Shown here one piece after another: positions 58,253-64,000 of a stretch of DNA of 64,000 nt. The notes under the pieces were generated by a model. That model saw only the letters and a list, made by a program, of their open reading frames with translations, ran no database searches and was not told where the DNA came from. The stretch is from Chrysogorgia sp. JL179-B06 (Eukaryota; Cnidaria; Anthozoa; Scleralcyonacea; Chrysogorgiidae), in contig JAYKKM010000123.1 in assembly GCA_035772405.1 (NCBI GenBank), positions 3,236,001 to 3,300,000 on the forward strand. The letters are read 5' to 3'. The position numbers and the translations under genes were made by a program. The stretch's first letter is position 1. Each line of letters starts with the position of its first letter.

Positions 58253-58851
58253 AGATATAAGCTTGCTACGCCACCACCCTTACACCATTTTCTGGGATTA
58301 CTAATAAAGGACTACACAAGGACTACAGAATCAGTTCCACTGTTGCCTGATGATCGCATTTGCGTGAAACTCGGAGTAGCAAACAATATTTGGTGAATAT
58401 TTCTACCAAAATTATACGTTTTGGAAAAAAAGAAAATCTGTAAGAGAATCAAATATAAATAAAGCATTGTGAAAATTAATTAGACGAGAACATTTTATCA
58501 TTTTAAGTTTGATACATTTGTGTGATAAATCATATTTGAGAAGTAAAAACACGAATAGTTTTTTTGCAGTTATAAATAAAGGATAAATTGTAGTGGAATA
58601 AAGGTAGGTATTACTATAAGCAACAATAAATTATGTCAACTATGGATAAATTATAAATGGTTAATGCATACAAGTAATTACATAAATATTTTAATACAAG
58701 TAATTACCTTCCAGTAATTACATAAATGTTAACATATTGCCGAATATTTGATAACACACCAAGCCTGCGTTTAACTTCCCTTGCAATATAGTTTCAATGC
58801 CTTTACGTTCAATTCATATTTATTCATGTTTATGTTTTTAAACATATGTAG
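58253..58851. other. Intron preceding type II EGF exon, copy 3
   Basis: Paralog of 9116-9708 and 48837-49422. Nothing coding is seen. Confidence 0.7.
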
Positions 58852-58968
58852 ATGTTGATGAATGTCAATCCAACCCGTGCAATTTAAATGCAAACTGTAT
58901 AAATACCATTGGCTCGTTCTCTTGTGTTTGCGATGTAGGCTATTCTGGGAATGGAACAAATTGTACAG
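58852..58968 (+). CDS. EGF exon type II, copy 3
   Basis: Complete 117-bp phase 1-1 exon with ATGTAG acceptor and GTAGGT donor. The cbEGF module is DVDECQSNPCNLNANC, then INTIGSFSCVCDVGYSGNG. Compared with copy 2 it has I for T and V for S. Six cysteines, calcium motif and hydroxylation-type motif are present. Confidence 0.82.
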
Positions 58969-59929
58969 GTAGGTTGCTTCATTTTTTAATCATTAGTATA
59001 GAGAGTTTTCCAAATCACTTCACCAAACAATCTTTGCTCGATCTGAGACGTAATGATTAGATTTTAAATACAGCTATATGTGATACAGCTAAAAGTGTTT
59101 TGTTAGTTCGATATATGTCGAAGATCTTCCTCCGGAATATGTTTATAGTAATTTTATTTAGCATATAGAAAACGTTGTAAAAAATAGACACGTATAGCGT
59201 ACATGGATCCGCGTATGAAATAGTATTCCGAGACAATATTCTGGACGAAATTCTAAATACACCTCCACATTAATCATAGCGTGTCTTAAATTGGGATGGG
59301 TGAGTGCTTCTATATCCCATGCTGCTTAGCGTTACATACTAAACTAGAATATTTGTTAAAAACGTCGTTGTAATCAGTTTAAGTAGTAGTTAAAACATCG
59401 ACCGCGAATATTTTAACGAACTTGTAAAATGAATAGAATATATGATGCATACTTCATCATAATAATAGAATATATGATGCATACTCCGAAAAAGTTCAAT
59501 TTGAGAAAGTCAACTTTGATATATAAAACATTGAAGATGTTGTTTTAAAGATACGGATTAAATATTATTTTTTTTGTATTTCCTCATGAATTATTAATGA
59601 TTTTATTGTGTTCAATAACTTGGAAGCAAAATATTTTCTTATTTAATAATTTATATACTTCGCAAACAAAGTGTTCTGAAATTTGAGGCTCAACAGCCAA
59701 TGTTAAAACATGAATTTATGGAACTTCCTCTAGCTTTAATTCACATTTCGCTCACCAGCGTAGATCAGAAAATTATCAATAATATATATCAGACTGAACA
59801 ACAGCCTCCATTAAAACGTTAACAATTGTTCCATAGGACAGAATAAAACAAATTTAATAAAGTTTTAGTATTATATGGGAAAATTGTACTTTCAAACATT
59901 CTTTCACAACAAATGTACTGATTACCATT

Positions 59930-60240
59930 CCTTGAACTACCTGTACGTATACAATACAAAATACATGAATTGTTTTAATTTTTAAGGCACTCAATGGAAT
60001 AGCACCGATGACAGAACTACTTAATCATTATGCTCCAAAGGATCCGCTTCGATCGAAAGAGAAAAATAATTTAGTTATCTAGAAAACAAATACAGTGACC
60101 TATGGTGATAGATCTTTTGTAGATGTAGCCCCGAAATTATGGAACAACTTACCTAGATTTTAAAACATTTTACCGTTATAATTACCTTTAAAAATAACTT
60201 AAAACAATTTTATTTCCTGGATGATCTGTTCACTATTATG
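59930..60240 (+). pseudogene. LINE 3' fragment (CR1/L2-like C-terminus), intron copy 3
   Basis: Contains LLNHYAPKDPLRSKEKNN and a YGDRSFVDVAPKLWNNLPRF frame, with one stop after the upstream Leu codon, as in the other copies. Confidence 0.66.
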
Positions 60241-60544
60241 AGCTTAATGTATTTTATAATGCTATATACTTTTATTATTTTAGCTTATATATTAGTTCTT
60301 AGTTATTATGTAAAACACATCGAGACATTGTTATATGCGTTATAAAAAACTTAGTTATATATAAGAGTAGTAAAAAAGTAGAGTGCTGCGTAGATAGTGT
60401 TTTGAATATATAGCAAAGTGAAAAGGTGGTAAACTGCCAATAATTTAGGGACGAAATGCTGACGTTTCGAGCGGAGCCACTCACCATAGTAGTTAGTTAT
60501 ATATATTTATATAGTTAGTTATATATATTTATTATATATATAGG

Positions 60545-60975
<431 letters not shown>

Positions 60976-61059
60976 TAAGGTATTAAAATCGTATGTTCAT
61001 TTTAATTAAATGATAGTCATTCGAAATAAAACAACAAACATTTATATTTTACAATTTAG

Positions 61060-61176
61060 ATATTGATCAATGCTCTAGTATTCCATGTGCGCCTGATGCA
61101 TCATGCAGCAAATCACAAGGATCTTTTAGTTGCCAATGTAACGTCGGTTATACTGGAAATGGATCACAGTGTTCAG
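61060..61176 (+). CDS. EGF exon type I, copy 4
   Basis: Complete 117-bp phase 1-1 exon. The module reads DIDQCSSIPC, CSKSQGSFSC and CNVGYTGNG. Two changes touch functional positions: Glu to Gln in the calcium motif (still permitted by the D-x-D/N-E/Q pattern) and Asn to Lys at the position that would be beta-hydroxylated. Cysteines are intact. Confidence 0.8.
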
Positions 61177-61204
61177 GTACTTTAAAGGTCGTTGTTTCAA
61201 AAAT

Positions 61205-62152
61205 ATAAGTATAATATACTACTTGAAATACGTAACCGCAACAACCCCTCGCCCAATTGCTGTTTGATACTTACACAGTACTTCTTTTAGTTCTAAATTA
61301 CTTGAATTAGATAATTTGCCAAACTAAATAAATGTTCAGTGGTCAATATCTCTGAGAGCTTTGCATTGTCTGAATGTAATTGTTTAATAGGACATCAATC
61401 CAAATTACTTTTATTCCAATATTGATGACTCACAAAATAATCAATGCAGTATTTAGTATATAGACACCAAAGGCTGTTGAAGGAAGAAAGTGCATCTCTA
61501 TCATAGAATTGGTGTCCTTTAAAAAAATCAAATTCGTTCCAATGTCTACGGATGTTATACAGTAGTGCAATTAAATGTATAGGGGGTTCCATTCAAATTG
61601 AATTTACTAAGACGTATTAGAGATTCTACCTCAATTGTTGGAGTGGATAGATTATATACAGTAAGTTGATAATTCTACCCACATTAATGGACTACAGTGA
61701 TGTGGAGCTGGCAGGAGTTTGGATAACTACAGTAAATATTGATGACCATAGTCAGAGGTCTCTATGCATGTCAGGGAAACTGATCTTTCCTATGTCGGGA
61801 CTTGAAACTGATTGGTTTACAGAAATCCTAAGTTTTGTACCTCTTGTAGTAGAAGCAAGTTACATTGTGTAATACTAGTTAGGAAATTATGTGGCATTTT
61901 TACTACATATCTACTGGTAAAGAGCTATTTTCCATATTTCAATTAATCTGTTCATACATACAGGACATGCTGTAGCATCATTATCTATTGCATTAATTGA
62001 AAATATGTGAAGGATATACAACTTTTGAGTTAAAATTAGTTTTTGTAACATTGTACTGTACATTTATGAATATATTGAATATATTGATACCAGTGTTAGC
62101 ATTCAAGGTGCCATCCTGTATAAATATTATTGTATTATTATTCTTATTATAC

Positions 62153-62187
<35 letters not shown>

Positions 62188-62512
62188 GATAATACTAATA
62201 ATAATAATGCATTAACAATAATACTAATAATAATGATGCCTAATGCAGATTTCAGATACCATATTTGATACCATGTAACCATGTAACATACCAGATACCA
62301 TGTAACAAAGCATATATTTGACATTGTGTACTATAGTATCTAAATTATATTACCATGCACATATATAACCTATATTCAGGATGCCATGCCCAGTCTGCTT
62401 GTAAACAATGATCTAGCTAACACAGTACTTGTTCAATCGCTAACAATTTCTGCAGACATACAGGTAGTAGACATACATGTTGTCATGTACCCAATGTCAA
62501 CATAATAAAAAT
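61205..62512. repeat. Duplicated intron segment after type I exon, copy 4 (uninterrupted)
   Basis: The continuous version of the segment broken by insertions in copies 1 and 2. It provides the empty sites for the elements at 3858, 6336, 11699 and 13451. It includes an ATT/TTA run at about 62130-62190. No gene. Confidence 0.8.
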
Positions 62513-62745
62513 AAGCTGTATTTTACATTGACAGACAAAAATAAGTTGTGACCCACTAGGCCAGCTACTGTAGGTCTAACATGTTCCATAATGGATGGAG
62601 TACTGTAAACACAGTTTATATATGGAATACATGCCAGTATACAAAACATGGACGTCAAGATCACATTGTCATTATTATTGGTTGAAAAATGATAACCTTC
62701 TTATTGCCAGTAACGGCATCTAACCATTGAGCCGAGATACAGTGT
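62513..62745 (-). repeat. SINE-like relic with tRNA-type A box, copy 3
   Basis: Same block as 8880-9115. On minus the GGCTCAATGGTTAG A-box-like word is preserved. Confidence 0.45.
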
Positions 62746-63340
62746 ATAAGCTGCTACGCCACCACCCTGACCCGTTTTTCTGGGATTACTAATAAAGGAC
62801 TACACAAGGACCACAGAATCAGTTTCACTATTGCCTGATGATCGCATTTCCGTGAAAATCGGAGTAGCAAACAATATTTGGTGAATATTTCTAACAAAAT
62901 TAAAACGTTTTTTGAAAAAAAGAAAATCTGTGTGAGAATAAAATATAAATAAAGCATTGTGAAAATTAATTAGACGAGAGAATTTTATCATTTTAAATTT
63001 GATACATTTGTGTGATAAATCATATTTGAGAAGTAAAAACACGAATAGTTTTTTTTCAGTTATCAATAAAGGATAAATTGTAGTGGAATAAAGGTAGGTA
63101 TTACTATAAGCAACAATAAATTATGTCAAATAAGGATAAATTATAAATGGTTAATGCATACAAGTAATTACATCAATATTTTAATACAAGTAATTACCTT
63201 CCAGTAATTACATAAATGTTAACATATTGCCGAATCTTTGATAACACACCAAGCCTGCGTTTAACTTCCCTTGCAATATAGTTCAATGCCTTTACGTTCA
63301 ATTCATATTTATTCATGTTTATGTTTTTAAACATATGTAG
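62746..63340. other. Intron preceding type II EGF exon, copy 4
   Basis: Paralog of 9116-9708. There is no LINE insertion at the junction, as in unit 1 and unlike units 2 and 3. Confidence 0.7.
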
Positions 63341-63457
63341 ATGTTGATGAATGTCAATCCAACCCGTGCAATTTAAATGCAAACTGTACAAATACCATTG
63401 GCTCGTTCTCTTGCGGTTGCGATGTAGGCTATTCTGGGAATGGAACAAATTGTAAAG
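63341..63457 (+). CDS. EGF exon type II, copy 4
   Basis: Complete 117-bp phase 1-1 exon. The module reads DVDECQSNPCNLNANC, TNTIGSFSCGCDVGYSGNG and NCKG, with six cysteines. Its differences from copy 2 are S to G and T to K. The donor is AAAG|GTAGGT. The gene continues beyond the window. Confidence 0.82.
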
Positions 63458-64000
63458 GTAGGTTGCTTCATTTTTTAATCATGAGTATAGAGAGTTTTCC
63501 AAATCACTTCACCAAACAATCTTTGCTCGATCTGAGACGTCATGATTATATTTTAAATACAGCTATATGTGATACAGCTAAAAGTGTATTGTTAGTTCGA
63601 TATATGTAGAAGATCTTCCTCCGGAATATGTTTATAGTAATTATATTTAGCATATATAAAACGTTGTAAAAATAGACACGTATAGCGTACATGGATCCGC
63701 GTATGAAATAGTATTCCGAGACAAGATTCTGGACGAAATTCTAAATACACCTCCACATTAATCAAAGCGTGTCTTAAATTGGGATGGAGTGTGTGCTTTT
63801 ATATCCCATGCTGCTTAGCGTTACATACTAAACTAGAATATTTTATTAAAAATTTCGTTGTAATCAGTTTAAGTAGTAGCTAAAACATCGACCGCGAATA
63901 TTTTAACGAACTTGTAAAATGAATAGAATATATGATGCATACTTCATCATAATAATAGAATATATGATACATACTCCTAAAAAGTTCAATTTGAGGAAGT
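63458..64000. other. Intron after type II exon, copy 4
   Basis: Matches 49540-50080 and 58969-59510. No gene. It leads to the window end, where the LINE 3' relic and (TA)n of the next unit would be expected. Confidence 0.65.

Overview
The window is from an animal genome, most likely an invertebrate such as a cnidarian or another early-branching metazoan. It is AT-rich, and coding sequence is split by introns with GT/AG borders. Most of it is mobile DNA of kinds common in such genomes: Penelope-like elements, CR1/L2-like LINEs, a Helentron, a TTAA-target DNA transposon, a tyrosine-recombinase-type retroelement, tRNA-derived SINEs and MITEs. There are no bacterial-type operons. The species cannot be named from the sequence.

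The host gene visible here lies on the + strand and runs off both ends. It is a series of eight 117-bp, phase 1-1 exons, each coding for one calcium-binding EGF domain. Two exon types strictly alternate: type I at 2759, 11066, 53405 and 61060, and type II at 9709, 49423, 58852 and 63341. The introns repeat together with the exons, so the gene grew by tandem duplication of a two-exon unit. One exon (9709-9742) has lost 83 bp. Each type I exon has a long (TA)n array just upstream.

Transposons then enlarged the introns. Because the introns are paralogous, the window carries its own empty sites for many insertions. From left to right: a Penelope-like ORF (1-2070, minus); two near-identical copies of a Helitron-like non-autonomous element with an STPR-like ORF (3858-6193 and 6336-8717); a 0.9-kb TIR element (11699-12610); a 16.5-kb insertion (13451-30002) that is a decayed Helentron (2A motif, OTU, KYKQSNPEK repeats, Rep, helicase, endonuclease, all on minus). 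Nested in the Helentron are an apparently intact TTAA transposon with two convergent genes (13499-19652) and a LINE (27712-28975).

From 30241 to 48836 follow Penelope/LINE fragments, a 110-bp satellite, remnants of a cysteine-cluster gene, two AT-rich satellites, a third Helitron-like copy ending in a T-shaped hairpin, and a second Penelope family with a hammerhead ribozyme. A LINE in this stretch is split by a 6.3-kb element (41835-48174). That element has the split direct repeats of Ngaro/DIRS elements, and most of its interior is four satellite blocks.

From 49540 to 53400 lie a 1.4-kb intron duplication, (TA)n arrays and two large palindromes that contain hammerhead ribozyme sequences. 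From 53522 to 58850 lies the second Penelope family in reverse, broken by a Tc1/mariner-like element and a fold-back element, followed by a LINE endonuclease relic. The last 5 kb is the fourth exon pair, with introns least disturbed by insertions.
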